From assembly GCF_025642785.1 (NCBI RefSeq), contig NZ_JANZKU010000032.1, forward strand, positions 1-45,829: 45,829 nucleotides of DNA, written 5' to 3'. The notes below the pieces were generated by a model that worked only from the letters and a program-made list of their open reading frames with translations, searched no databases and was not told the DNA's origin. The stretch comes from Pseudomonas sp. RIT-PI-AD (GTDB lineage Bacteria; Pseudomonadota; Gammaproteobacteria; Pseudomonadales; Pseudomonadaceae). Below, one piece after another: positions 1 to 8,306 of the stretch. Each line of letters starts with the position of its first letter. Positions within the stretch are counted from its first letter, which is position 1. The position numbers and the translations under genes were made by a program.

Positions 1-1081
1 CGCCATGCCGGCGCAGCGGGGTTTCCAGCAGGCGGAAGTTGGCTTCCGCCAGCAGCCCCAGCAGGGGCAACGCGCAGGCCAGGTACGCCAGGGCCAGGCC
101 CGGGCTGGGCGGCTGCCCCGGCAGCAGGCGATGGAACAGTTCGCGGGTGGCGAAGAACGCCGGGATGTGGATCAGGTAGAGGGCGTAGGAGCGCGTGCCG
201 ACCCACACCAGCAGCCGCCGCAGGCGGCCGTCCGCCAGCAGCAGGTCGCGGTCGTAGGACGCCAGCAGCACCAGCGCCGCCGAGAACAGCGCGATGAGTG
301 CGACGGCGTAGCGCACCGCCTGCAGGTGGGCGCTGAGCCACGCCATCGCCGCCACCAGCCCCAGGGCCAGCGCCAGGCGCGCACCGCGCCCCCAGGCCGA
401 CAGGCTGGGCAGCAGGGCACGCCAGGAATCCCGCCCGCTCCACAGCGCGATCAGGATGCCCAGAGCCAGGGCATCGGTGCGGAACACCATGAGGAACGAC
501 TGCTGGCGCGGCAGGGCCATCTGCGCCAGGGCGAAGAGCAGCAGGAACACACCCAGCCGGCGGCGGAACAGCACCACCAGCAACGGGAACAGCAAGTAGA
601 ACTGTTCTTCCAGGGACAGGCTCCAGTAGACGAAACTGGCGCCGATCTCGTGGAGCATGAAGTTCTGCGCGAAGCGCAGGTTGGCGTACTGCAACACCCC
701 GGCGGCGGTGGCTTGCAGGTTGGCCTCCAGGCTGCCGAAAACGCCGCTGCGGTTGAACCCCACCACCGCCAGCAGGATCAGCCCCAGCCAGAGCCAGGCC
801 GACGGCCACAGCCGCCAGATCCGCCGCACCCAGAACGCCTGCATCACCCGCCAGGCGCTCGCGGAATCGGGGGCCGCCAGAAGGCGCGGCACCAGGTCGC
901 GGGCGATGACGAAGCCGGACACGGCGAAGAACAGGTCGACGCCGAAGGTACCGCCGAATGCGCCGTAGAGCAGGTCGAGGGTCGAGGAGGTCCAGGGCCA
1001 CAGGTTACCGATGTGCTGGAACAGCACGAACAGCACCGCCACCGCGCGCAACACCTCGATGTCGGCGATGCGTCCCTTCAC
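1..1081 (-). CDS. Acyltransferase-3 family membrane protein (OafA/YrhL-like), 3' end cut by window
   Basis: Integral-membrane acyltransferase expected to transfer an acetyl or other acyl group to a surface polysaccharide. The minus-strand reading frame opens with a GTG (1081-1079) that overlaps the TGA of the methyltransferase as GTGA. It begins KGRIADIEVLRAVAVLFVLF followed by QHIGN and, further on, FGVDLFFAVSGFVIARDL. These are the family hallmarks: an R..A...V..QH first helix and a G.D.FF..SGF.. block. The frame stays open to base 1, where it reads LLETPLRRHG, typical of the C-terminal end of the family, so only a short tail is probably missing. It is the last gene of a coupled four-gene cassette. 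The substrate is unknown. Family assignment is firm; the link to O-antigen or common-antigen decoration is inferred from the neighbours. Confidence 0.85.
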   Translation of the reverse strand, partial: MKGRIADIEVLRAVAVLFVLFQHIGNLWPWTSSTLDLLYGAFGGTFGVDLFFAVSGFVIARDLVPRLLAAPDSASAWRVMQAFWVRRIWRLWPSAWLWLGLILLAVVGFNRSGVFGSLEANLQATAAGVLQYANLRFAQNFMLHEIGASFVYWSLSLEEQFYLLFPLLVVLFRRRLGVFLLLFALAQMALPRQQSFLMVFRTDALALGILIALWSGRDSWRALLPSLSAWGRGARLALALGLVAAMAWLSAHLQAVRYAVALIALFSAALVLLASYDRDLLLADGRLRRLLVWVGTRSYALYLIHIPAFFATRELFHRLLPGQPPSPGLALAYLACALPLLGLLAEANFRLLETPLRRHG

Positions 1082-1977
1082 CGGGGTTCGGGCCCCGGCT
1101 TGCGCGCCACGATCAACTGGCTCTTCGGCAGCACCTGGTCGAGGGCGCGCTTCATCGGCGCGGCCTCGGGCATCTTGATCAGTTGGTGCCAGAGCTTCGC
1201 CCAGTCGTTGAGCAGCGGCGGATAGGGCGGCTGCACCACGTCGTGGGAGGCGCCCTCCAGCTCGCCGCCGGCGGCCTTGGCGCAGGTCCAGTAGAAGCAC
1301 ATCCACAGGGTCCAGAAGAACCCGTAGCTGTCGCGGCGGACGATTTCCAGGCCGGCGTCGCGCACCAGTTGGCCGAACGCCTCGCGTTCGAAGATGTGGA
1401 TGTGGTTCGGCCGCTCGAAGTAGTAGGCCGGGGCGAAGGCCTTCTGCAGGTGCTCGCCGGCCGCGTCGGGCACCGCCAGCAGGTAGAGGGCGCCGGGCCG
1501 GCCGACCCGCACCAGTTCGCTCAGCACGGCGGCCGGGTCCTCCACGTGTTCCAGCACTTCCAGGGCCACCACCCGGGTGGCGCTGGCATCGGCCAGGGGC
1601 AGCGGCGCGCTGTCGGACACCAGCCCCTCGGCCTGGCGCGCCGGCGTCTGTGCGACCCGCCGGCGCAGGGCCTCGACCTTCTCCGCGACCAGGTCGCTGA
1701 AGATCACATGGGCGCCGCGGTTGGCGCAGAACAGCGTCGCCCCGCCGGCGCCGCAGCCGACGTCCAGCACCACGTCCTCGGCGCTCACCGGGAAGTCGCT
1801 GAAAAGTTCGCCGCGGTCGTTGCGGAACCAGCCGCTCTGCACCACGTCGACCAGGCCACAGTCCCGCGAGTCGACGAAGCCGGCGCCCTCGCTGATGGAT
1901 TTCCAGGCGGCCTCGGCCTCGGCTTCGTCCGCGAAGTCCATGCCGAAGCGGCGGAATCCTTCGAGCAAACCGCTCAT
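1078..1977 (-). CDS. Class I SAM-dependent methyltransferase, polysaccharide cassette
   Basis: A 299-residue soluble methyltransferase. The SAM-binding motif I, LDVGCGAGG, lies at residues 71-79. A typical acidic motif II region (HVIFSDL) follows, then a Rossmann continuation with VVALEVLEHVEDP, as in the Methyltransf_11/23 type. Its ATG overlaps the stop of the upstream glycosyltransferase by 4 nt (ATGA), and its own stop overlaps the acyltransferase start, so translation is coupled through the cassette. Such enzymes often O-methylate terminal sugars of lipopolysaccharide or common antigen. Here that role is inferred from the gene company, not from a substrate-specific motif. Confidence 0.85.
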   Translation of the reverse strand: MSGLLEGFRRFGMDFADEAEAEAAWKSISEGAGFVDSRDCGLVDVVQSGWFRNDRGELFSDFPVSAEDVVLDVGCGAGGATLFCANRGAHVIFSDLVAEKVEALRRRVAQTPARQAEGLVSDSAPLPLADASATRVVALEVLEHVEDPAAVLSELVRVGRPGALYLLAVPDAAGEHLQKAFAPAYYFERPNHIHIFEREAFGQLVRDAGLEIVRRDSYGFFWTLWMCFYWTCAKAAGGELEGASHDVVQPPYPPLLNDWAKLWHQLIKMPEAAPMKRALDQVLPKSQLIVARKPGPEPR

Positions 1978-3527
1978 GCGTCCACGTCCTCATCGATGGT
2001 CAGAAAACGGCGCAGGCGCTCTTCGGCCACCGCCTGCGAACAATGCCCGCGCATCCGCTCGACGGCGTTCGCCGCCAGCGCGCGATAGCGCCCGGGCTCC
2101 TCCCGGAAGGTCCGGTAGGCCTCCTGGTAGGCCTCCAGCAACGACTGCCAGTCGATCTGGTGGCGCAGCGTACGGTACGCCAGGCGGGGGTCGTGGGGCC
2201 AGGCGGTGGCGTCGAGCCAACTGTCGACGACGAAGCCGACCTCCTCGTCCATGTAGTCGGCCATCGCCGAATGTTGCGGCGCGATGGCGGGTTTGCCGCA
2301 GGACATGAATTCCATCAGCGGCAGGCACTGGCCTTCGCCGTGAGAGGCGTTGACCACGAAGGCGGTGGCGTCGATCAGCGCCTCGAAATCGGCAGCCTCC
2401 AGGTAACCCTGGAGCAGTATCACCCGGCAGCGGAACGCCGGCAGGCGCGCCATGCACATCAGCATGTCGTTGATCGCCGAGTGGTATTTGCTGTGCCCCA
2501 GCTTGAACAGCAGGGTCGCCTCGGGCTGGTCGCGGAACGCGGTGCAGAAGGCGGTGAGCATGTCGACCCAGTTCTTGCGCCCGTCGTAGGGGTTGAACAT
2601 GGCGGTGAAGATCACCCCGTCCAGTTCGAGCCGGCGCGGCGCCAGGTCCCAGGGGCTGAGCGGCGGCTCCGCGTCCACCAGGGGTTCGGGGGCCGGCGCG
2701 GCGGGCGGCGGCACCGGGCGCCCGCGCCGACGCAGCGCCCGCAGGCCGTGGTCGAACGCATCCGGCAGGCGGTCGCGCCAGACCAGCCGGTACCACTCGG
2801 CCAGGTAGCGCAGGGTCATCTTCAGCCGCCCGGAAGCGACCGCCGGCGGCGCAGCCTCCACCGCGGTCTCCGCCTGGACCATGGGCACGGCGTCGGCGAG
2901 GCTCTGCGCGGGAATCTCCCCGCGTGCCACGGCCACCGCCTGGGCCACCGCGTCCAGGCCCGGCATCCAGGGCTCGAGCGACAGGCAATGGGTGTCGAAG
3001 ACCACCCCGGCCGGCAGCTCCAGCACCCAGGGGCCGCCCGGGCGTTGCGCCGGATCGCGCTCGCGCAGGGGGGCGAACTTGTCCCACACCGGCGCCGGGA
3101 TGGCGATCACCGGGAAGCGATCGTCCATCGCCTCGCACACGGTGTCGCGGGTCAGCCAGGAATGCACGATGGCCCGGCCGCAGTGGCGCAGGCCGTGGCG
3201 CCAGTCCTGTTGCGGCTCGTCGAGCCAGCTCTCGCTGGGGATCGAATCGAATTCCCAGGCGAACACCGGCACCGTCGGGCAGGCCAGTTCGAGGCAGGTG
3301 CGGTGCGGCGGCGAGAAACTGAGGAACACGCAGGGCTCGCCGGTGGCGCGGGCGCTCGCGTAGTGCGCATCCACCTCGCGCTGCGGATCCTCCACCAGGA
3401 TGACCTCGCCGAGGCGTTCCAGCACCGGGCGGAATTCGCGCAGCACGAAGTAATAGCTGTATTCGGGCAGACCCAGGCTGCGGGCGATGCTCGCCGCGGT
3501 GACTTCGGAATAGATGAGGATTTTCAC
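1974..3527 (-). CDS. Glycosyltransferase, GT4-like (paralogue 1)
   Basis: A 517-residue cytoplasmic glycosyltransferase of GT-B type. The N-terminal half opens MKILIYSEVTAASIARSLGL and contains PEYSYYFVLREF. A proline/alanine-rich linker occupies about residues 270-292. The C-terminal Rossmann half carries FNPYDGRKNW (311-320) and the GT4 donor-site E-x7-E at E398 and E406 (GEGQCLPLMEF). The neighbouring gene at 3524-5083 is a clear paralogue with the same block order. The ATG sits in a 4-nt ATGA overlap with that gene's stop, which supports the start. It probably extends a lipid-linked or LPS glycan. The sugar donor cannot be read from the sequence. Confidence 0.87.
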   Translation of the reverse strand: MKILIYSEVTAASIARSLGLPEYSYYFVLREFRPVLERLGEVILVEDPQREVDAHYASARATGEPCVFLSFSPPHRTCLELACPTVPVFAWEFDSIPSESWLDEPQQDWRHGLRHCGRAIVHSWLTRDTVCEAMDDRFPVIAIPAPVWDKFAPLRERDPAQRPGGPWVLELPAGVVFDTHCLSLEPWMPGLDAVAQAVAVARGEIPAQSLADAVPMVQAETAVEAAPPAVASGRLKMTLRYLAEWYRLVWRDRLPDAFDHGLRALRRRGRPVPPPAAPAPEPLVDAEPPLSPWDLAPRRLELDGVIFTAMFNPYDGRKNWVDMLTAFCTAFRDQPEATLLFKLGHSKYHSAINDMLMCMARLPAFRCRVILLQGYLEAADFEALIDATAFVVNASHGEGQCLPLMEFMSCGKPAIAPQHSAMADYMDEEVGFVVDSWLDATAWPHDPRLAYRTLRHQIDWQSLLEAYQEAYRTFREEPGRYRALAANAVERMRGHCSQAVAEERLRRFLTIDEDVDA

Positions 3528-5083
3528 GGCAGCGAATGCTCCAGACGCGGCGCGCGCCGCTCCGTCGACGACTGCGGCAGCGTTTCGAGGAAATCGCTCA
3601 GGCGCGCGGCCACCTGTTCCACCGAGCAGAACGCCTGCATGTGCCGATGGGCGAGGGTCGACATGCGCCGGTAGTCCCGCGGGTTTTCCCGCGCCAGTCG
3701 GTAGCTGGCGCGATAGGCCTCCATCAGCGACTGCCAGTTCAGGCGGTGACGGCGGGTGCGCAACAACCCAGTGGGATCATGGGACCAGCAGGAAGGCTCG
3801 GGGCAGGTCTCGACGATGAAGCCCAGGTCGGCGGTCAGGTAATCCAGCATGGCCGTGTGGCGCGGCGCGATCACCGGCTTGCCGGCGCTGAGGAACTCCA
3901 TCAGCGGCAGGCACAGGCCCTCGCAGGCGGAGGCATTGACGTAGAACGTGCTGGCCTCCACCAGCGCGCGGTACTCGGCCTCCTCGAGGAACCCATGCAG
4001 CACCAGCACGCGGCAGCGGAACGGCGCCAGTCGCGACAACAGGGTCAGCAGCACGATCCGGTAATACTCCAGGTCGTGGTGGGTCATCTTCACCACCAAG
4101 GTGGCGTCTTCCACGTCCTTGAACGCCCAGCAGAACGCGGTGATCAGGTCGATCCAGTTCTTCCGCCCGTCGCCCGGATTGAGCACGCTGACGTAGACCA
4201 CGCCCTCCAGGGTCAGGCGCTGCGCGCCCAGCGGATAGGGATCCGGCGGCGTCTCCGGTTCGGGTTCGGGCTCCGGTTCGAGGACTGGCGGCACCTCGAC
4301 GGGCACCGGTGCCTCGACGACCGGCGCCGGCGCCTCGGGCCGCTTGGCACCAGGGCCGCGGGTCAGCTCGTACCACCATTCGCGCCAGAGCGTGCGGCTG
4401 ATCAGGCGCCTTTCCGCCCAGCTCAGTGGGCCCGGGGGCTCCACCGGCGGGCATTCCGGCTCGGGCAGGACCTCGGGCTCTTTCTCCGGCTCGATTTCCA
4501 CCGGCGGTTCGGGCTTGCGCACCAGCGCGTCGGCGGACAACCCGAGTCGCGGGCTGTCGATCACCCGTCCGGTGAATTCGAAGGGGCGCGGCGTCCGGCG
4601 CGGCGACCAGCCCGCCTGCGGGTACAGGTCGGCGAACCGCGACCACACCGGCGCCGGGATCGCCCGCACCGGGAATTCGGGGCCCATCGCCCGGCTCACC
4701 GCCCGGGCGGTTTCTTCGCTGCAGGGCACCGCGGCGGCGATCCGCTCGAAGACGTGGCGCCAGTCGTTGCGCGGGTCGCCGTCCCAGGCCTGGTCGGGCA
4801 GGTCGTCGAACTCCCAGGCGAACACGCACAGGGTCGGGCAGCGCAGCTCCACCGGCGTCTGTTGCGGGGGGCTGAAACTGAGGAAGACGACCGGCTTGCC
4901 CTGGTCATGGTAGGCGTCGTAGAGGCGGTCGACGTCGGCCGCGCCCTCCGCCTCGATGACCGTGCCGATCCGGCGCAGCGCGGGCAGGAACTCACGCAGC
5001 AGGAAGTAATAGCTGTATTCGGGCTTGCCGAGCGACGCCTGGATATCGGACTGGCCGATCTTGGAGCCAATGAGAATGATCAT
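3524..5083 (-). CDS. Glycosyltransferase, GT4-like (paralogue 2, first gene of cassette)
   Basis: A 519-residue GT-B glycosyltransferase and tandem paralogue of the next gene. Shared blocks include GKPEYSYYFLLREF, FLSFSPP, CVFAWEFD, NPGDGRKNW and the GT4 E-x7-E in CEGLCLPLMEF. The two proteins differ most in the middle. Here there is a long acidic/proline-rich stretch (roughly residues 190-290, many PEP, EPE and PVE repeats) between the N- and C-terminal domains, against a much shorter one in the paralogue. It is the promoter-proximal gene of the minus-strand cassette, with about 460 nt of non-coding DNA upstream. In PAO1 I recall a similar glycosyltransferase/methyltransferase/acyltransferase group beside the common polysaccharide antigen locus (PA5455-PA5459). 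Homology is likely but was not checked. Confidence 0.87.
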   Translation of the reverse strand: MIILIGSKIGQSDIQASLGKPEYSYYFLLREFLPALRRIGTVIEAEGAADVDRLYDAYHDQGKPVVFLSFSPPQQTPVELRCPTLCVFAWEFDDLPDQAWDGDPRNDWRHVFERIAAAVPCSEETARAVSRAMGPEFPVRAIPAPVWSRFADLYPQAGWSPRRTPRPFEFTGRVIDSPRLGLSADALVRKPEPPVEIEPEKEPEVLPEPECPPVEPPGPLSWAERRLISRTLWREWWYELTRGPGAKRPEAPAPVVEAPVPVEVPPVLEPEPEPEPETPPDPYPLGAQRLTLEGVVYVSVLNPGDGRKNWIDLITAFCWAFKDVEDATLVVKMTHHDLEYYRIVLLTLLSRLAPFRCRVLVLHGFLEEAEYRALVEASTFYVNASACEGLCLPLMEFLSAGKPVIAPRHTAMLDYLTADLGFIVETCPEPSCWSHDPTGLLRTRRHRLNWQSLMEAYRASYRLARENPRDYRRMSTLAHRHMQAFCSVEQVAARLSDFLETLPQSSTERRAPRLEHSLP

Positions 5084-5546
5084 GTCGTGACCGAGCAGGT
5101 TGATGCCGGACGCGAGGAGGTGCGGTCACGGGTGCCGTCCCATCCAGTCCTGTCCGGAACGCGGCTCGTGCCCGACCACTCGGCACGCAACCGCATTTGT
5201 CCACTTTTATTATTGATGTCTCGTGCAATGACGCTTTCCGCGGCATTCCATGCGGGAAAGTGCTGCATAGCACCAGTAAACTCCGGGCCTTGCAAGTGCC
5301 TTTTGAGCGCGGCGCGGAGCCGGCCCGGGTGCCCGCGAGGGGCGGCCCAGGGCCCGCGCGGCGGACCAAGCGGTCACGCCCGCGGTCCGCGACCGCTCGC
5401 TCGCGTTCGCGCGCGCTGGTCGGCGAACCGCGTATTGGCTAGGCTAGCGGCATGACGCGAAGGCTCCAGGCGGCGCTGCACCCGCCGCCCGCCAACCGCC
5501 CCCACGCCCCACCGGGGCGTCCCCATTCCCCGTACCAGGAGTCACC
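5084..5546. other. Intergenic region between divergent transcription units, no gene seen
   Basis: This stretch of 463 bases separates the minus-strand polysaccharide cassette from the plus-strand DUF2388 genes. No frame in it has a convincing start, ribosome site and codon pattern. It holds an AT-rich patch (about 5195-5235) in otherwise very GC-rich DNA, a plausible promoter area for the leftward cassette. Near 5440-5450 is a TTGGCTAGGCT segment that could belong to the rightward promoter. No clear sigma-70 pair could be fixed by eye, so no promoter is called. Confidence 0.5.
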
Positions 5547-5864
5547 ATGAACCTCATACGCCCCCTCGCCGCCGCCCTCCTCGTCGGCCTGGCCAGCCAG
5601 GCTTCGGCCTCCAGCCTGGTCGGCACCAGCGACGCGATCTTCGACGGCCTGCGCGGCAGCAGCAACGCGATTTCCGATGCCACCTCGTCGCTGCGCGATG
5701 ACAAGGTGATCCGCGCCGCCCGCGACGATGCCGCCAGCTTCGTCGCCAGCGCCGGGGCGATCCGCGGCGCCCAGCTGGAAGCGGCGTTGCAGACGTTGCG
5801 CCAGCGCGATCCGGCGTCGTTGGCGAGCGACATGCAATTGGCCGAGGCGGTGCTGGTGCGTTGA
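5547..5864 (+). CDS. Secreted DUF2388 family protein (copy 1)
   Basis: A 105-residue protein with a Sec-type signal peptide (MNLIRPLAAALLVGLASQ, cleavage near ASASS) and a small mature domain. The DUF2388 core is recognised from SNAISDATSSLRDDKVIRAA, then RDDAASFVAS.G.IRGAQLEAAL. The start is supported by CAGGAG seven bases upstream of the ATG. A paralogue of the same length lies 84 bp downstream, followed by a DUF4105 gene. The family is, to my knowledge, largely confined to Pseudomonas and has no established function. A periplasmic location is inferred from the signal peptide. Confidence 0.85.
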   Translation: MNLIRPLAAALLVGLASQASASSLVGTSDAIFDGLRGSSNAISDATSSLRDDKVIRAARDDAASFVASAGAIRGAQLEAALQTLRQRDPASLASDMQLAEAVLVR

Positions 5865-5948
5865 GCGCCCGGCGCGCGGCCGAGGCTTGAACTGGCCGCG
5901 CGCCTTCCCGTCCAATAGGCGGTCCCCCTCGATCCCTCGGAGTTCCCC

Positions 5949-6266
5949 ATGCGTAGCCCGCTGTTCGTCGCTGCCGCCCTTTCGTTGCTCGCCACCACGG
6001 CCCAGGCCCAGACCCTGGTAGCCACCAGCAACATCATCGTCCGCGCCATCGACCGCTCGATAGACTTCACCTCCGACACCACCACCTCGATCCGCGACGC
6101 CAAGATCATCCGCGCCGCCCACGACGACGCCGCCAGCTTCGTCGCCAGCCAGGGCGGGATCCGCGGCGCCCAACTGGAAGCCGCCCTGGTCCGCCTGCGC
6201 GAACGGCTGCCGGAAGCCCGCGATGCCAGCGACGAAGTCCTCGCCGAGGCGATCCTGGCGCTCTGA
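5949..6266 (+). CDS. Secreted DUF2388 family protein (copy 2)
   Basis: A 105-residue protein with a signal peptide (MRSPLFVAAALSLLATTAQA, likely cut after AQA). The mature part repeats the core of the preceding gene: DTTTSIRDAKIIRAAHDDAA, then SFVASQGGIRGAQLEAAL. It is a tandem duplicate of copy 1 that has diverged at both ends but kept the R-D/A-x-x-I-R-A-A-x-D-D-A-A-S-F-V-A-S block. GGAG precedes the ATG by about 6 nt. It is probably co-transcribed with copy 1 and with the DUF4105 gene 66 bp downstream. Function is unknown. Confidence 0.85.
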   Translation: MRSPLFVAAALSLLATTAQAQTLVATSNIIVRAIDRSIDFTSDTTTSIRDAKIIRAAHDDAASFVASQGGIRGAQLEAALVRLRERLPEARDASDEVLAEAILAL

Positions 6267-6332
6267 GCCGTCCCCTTAGTGGCGCCCGGCGCCGTCCACC
6301 ACAGCCAGCCCCGGCGCGGAAACCTTTCTCGA

Positions 6333-8294
6333 ATGCACGCCTTTCTGCGCCGCCTCGGCGCGTTCTCGCTCCTGATGCTCGCCGGCGCCTGCGCCCAGGC
6401 GGGGTTGCGCCTGGACCTGCAGACCGAAGGCCTGGACCCGGCCCAACGACAGGCCAGCCAGGCACTGCTCGACGAAGCCCTGGCCGCCCTGCCGCCGACC
6501 CTGGTCGAGCGGCTGGACCGTCGCGTCGAGGTGAGCTGGAGCGATCGCCTGCCGGCCAACGCCTTCGGCCGCGCCCTGCGCCCGGATGCCCTGGCGTTGA
6601 ACGCGGCGCAACTGCCGGCGCTCACCGACGGCTCGGCCGCCCGCCAGCCCACCGGTCGCCCCCACGGCACCCTGCGCCGCGAACTGCTGGCCACCGTGCT
6701 GCACGAGCTGACCCACCTGTACGACCGCGCCCGCCTGTTCGACGCCGACCAGCGCACCCTGCTGTTCCGCTGCCATGGGCGCGCCGCCAGCAACGGCGTG
6801 GTCGGTCTGCCCGCCGCCTGCCGCGGGCAGACCGAGCGGCGCTTCAGCCTCAGCGACGACCCGCGCCTGCTCGACCTCGCCGGCTGGCCGCAGTACGTCG
6901 GCCGGCGTGGCGCGCGCGAAGCCCGCAACGGCCAGGTGGCCCGCAGCCCAGACCTGTACGAACTGAGCAACCCGCGGGAATTCGTCGCGGTGAACATGGA
7001 GTACTTCCTCCTCGATCCGGCCTACGCCTGTCGGCGTCCCGCGTTGTATCGCTACTTCCGCGAGCGTTTCGCTTGGGCGCCGCCTTCCGCTGGCTGCGAC
7101 GGCGGCCTGGCCTACCTCAACGCCGGCCGCGACTTCGCCCGCGAGCCCCTCGGCCGGCTCGACCCCGAGCGGGTCTACGAAGTGGACTACCTGTTCGCCG
7201 AGGCCAACGACAGCTGGGTCAGCCGCTGGGGCCACACCATGTTGCGCCTGGTGATCTGCGCACCGGGCCGGCCGCGCGGGCCGGACTGCAGGCTCGACCT
7301 GGACCAGCACCTGGTGCTGTCCTACCGCGCCTTCGTCGGCGACGTGCAACTGTCCAGCTGGGACGGCTTGACCGGCGCCTACCCCTCGCGCCTGTTCGTC
7401 CTGCCGCTGCACCAGGTCATCGAGGAATACACCAAGGTCGAACTGCGCAGCCTCGCCTCGGTGCCCCTGCGGCTGGAACGCGACGAACTGGAGCGGCTGG
7501 TGGAGCATGCCGCCGAGATGCACTGGGGCTACGACGGCGACTATTGGTTCCTGTCCAACAACTGCGCGGTGGAAACCCTCAAGCTGCTCCGCAGCGGCAC
7601 CGCCGACCCCCGCCTGGCCGACCTCGACAGCATCATGCCCAACGGCCTGCTCAAGGTGCTCGAAGCCCGTGGCCTGGCCGATCCGTCGCCCCTGGCCGAT
7701 CCGCGCGAGGCGCTGCGCCTGGGCTATCGCTTCGACTCCTTCCGCGATCGCTACCAGGCGATGTTCGCGGTGATCCAGCAGCGCCTGAAGGTGCCGCAGG
7801 CGAGCGTCGAGGACTGGCTGGCGCTCCCGGCCGAGCGACGCCGGGCCTGGTTCGCCAGCGCCGACCTGCGCGCCAGCGCCGCCCTGCTGCTGCTGGAACA
7901 GGCCGCTCAGCGCCAGCAACAGCTGCTGGCCCAGGACGAACTCAAGCGGCACTACCTGAGCAGCCGCGAACGCGCCGACGACACCCGCTTCGCCAGGGCC
8001 GGCGGCACCCTGGAGCAGATCCTCGCCAACAGCGGCTTCCTCAGCCGCCCGGCGGAACTGCTGGAGGGCGGCTACGGCCTACCCCAGGCCAGCGAATGGC
8101 AACGCCTGGAAGCCGAAAGCAGCGAACGCCAACGCCGCCTGCGCCTGCTCAGCGACGACCTCGACGGCGAACTGCGCCACCTGCTGCTCCCCGAACGCCT
8201 GGCGGAACTGGACGCCGACGAGGCCAACCTCAAGCAGATCGGCGACCATCTGCGGGCGCTGCACGAGGCGGCGGGCGGATTGCGGTTGCCTTGA
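6333..8294 (+). CDS. DUF4105 (Lnb N-terminal-like) periplasmic protein with HExxH motif
   Basis: A 653-residue exported protein, taken from the ATG at 6333, which gives a signal peptide (MHAFLRRLGAFSLLMLAGAC, cut near AQA). An upstream in-frame GTG at 6279 would bury that signal. The first half holds a zinc-peptidase-like HExxH (VLHELTHLYDRA) with a downstream acidic segment, NPREFVAVNMEYFLLD, that could supply a third ligand. The second half is the DUF4105 domain: WGHTMLRLVIC, LSYRAFVGDVQLSSWDGL, SNNCAVETLKLL. The end of the protein is Gln/Leu/Arg-rich and helical. DUF2388-DUF4105 linkage suggests a shared envelope role. Whether the HExxH is catalytic is not known. Confidence 0.82.
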   Translation: MHAFLRRLGAFSLLMLAGACAQAGLRLDLQTEGLDPAQRQASQALLDEALAALPPTLVERLDRRVEVSWSDRLPANAFGRALRPDALALNAAQLPALTDGSAARQPTGRPHGTLRRELLATVLHELTHLYDRARLFDADQRTLLFRCHGRAASNGVVGLPAACRGQTERRFSLSDDPRLLDLAGWPQYVGRRGAREARNGQVARSPDLYELSNPREFVAVNMEYFLLDPAYACRRPALYRYFRERFAWAPPSAGCDGGLAYLNAGRDFAREPLGRLDPERVYEVDYLFAEANDSWVSRWGHTMLRLVICAPGRPRGPDCRLDLDQHLVLSYRAFVGDVQLSSWDGLTGAYPSRLFVLPLHQVIEEYTKVELRSLASVPLRLERDELERLVEHAAEMHWGYDGDYWFLSNNCAVETLKLLRSGTADPRLADLDSIMPNGLLKVLEARGLADPSPLADPREALRLGYRFDSFRDRYQAMFAVIQQRLKVPQASVEDWLALPAERRRAWFASADLRASAALLLLEQAAQRQQQLLAQDELKRHYLSSRERADDTRFARAGGTLEQILANSGFLSRPAELLEGGYGLPQASEWQRLEAESSERQRRLRLLSDDLDGELRHLLLPERLAELDADEANLKQIGDHLRALHEAAGGLRLP

Positions 8295-8306
8295 AGACCC
8301 TCGCCC

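Noticed and set aside
5-1225. 406-residue plus-strand frame, very rich in Gln/Arg/Gly
   Set aside because: It is antisense to the acyltransferase-3 gene. Composition is repetitive, no domain is seen, and the minus-strand frame has family motifs throughout.
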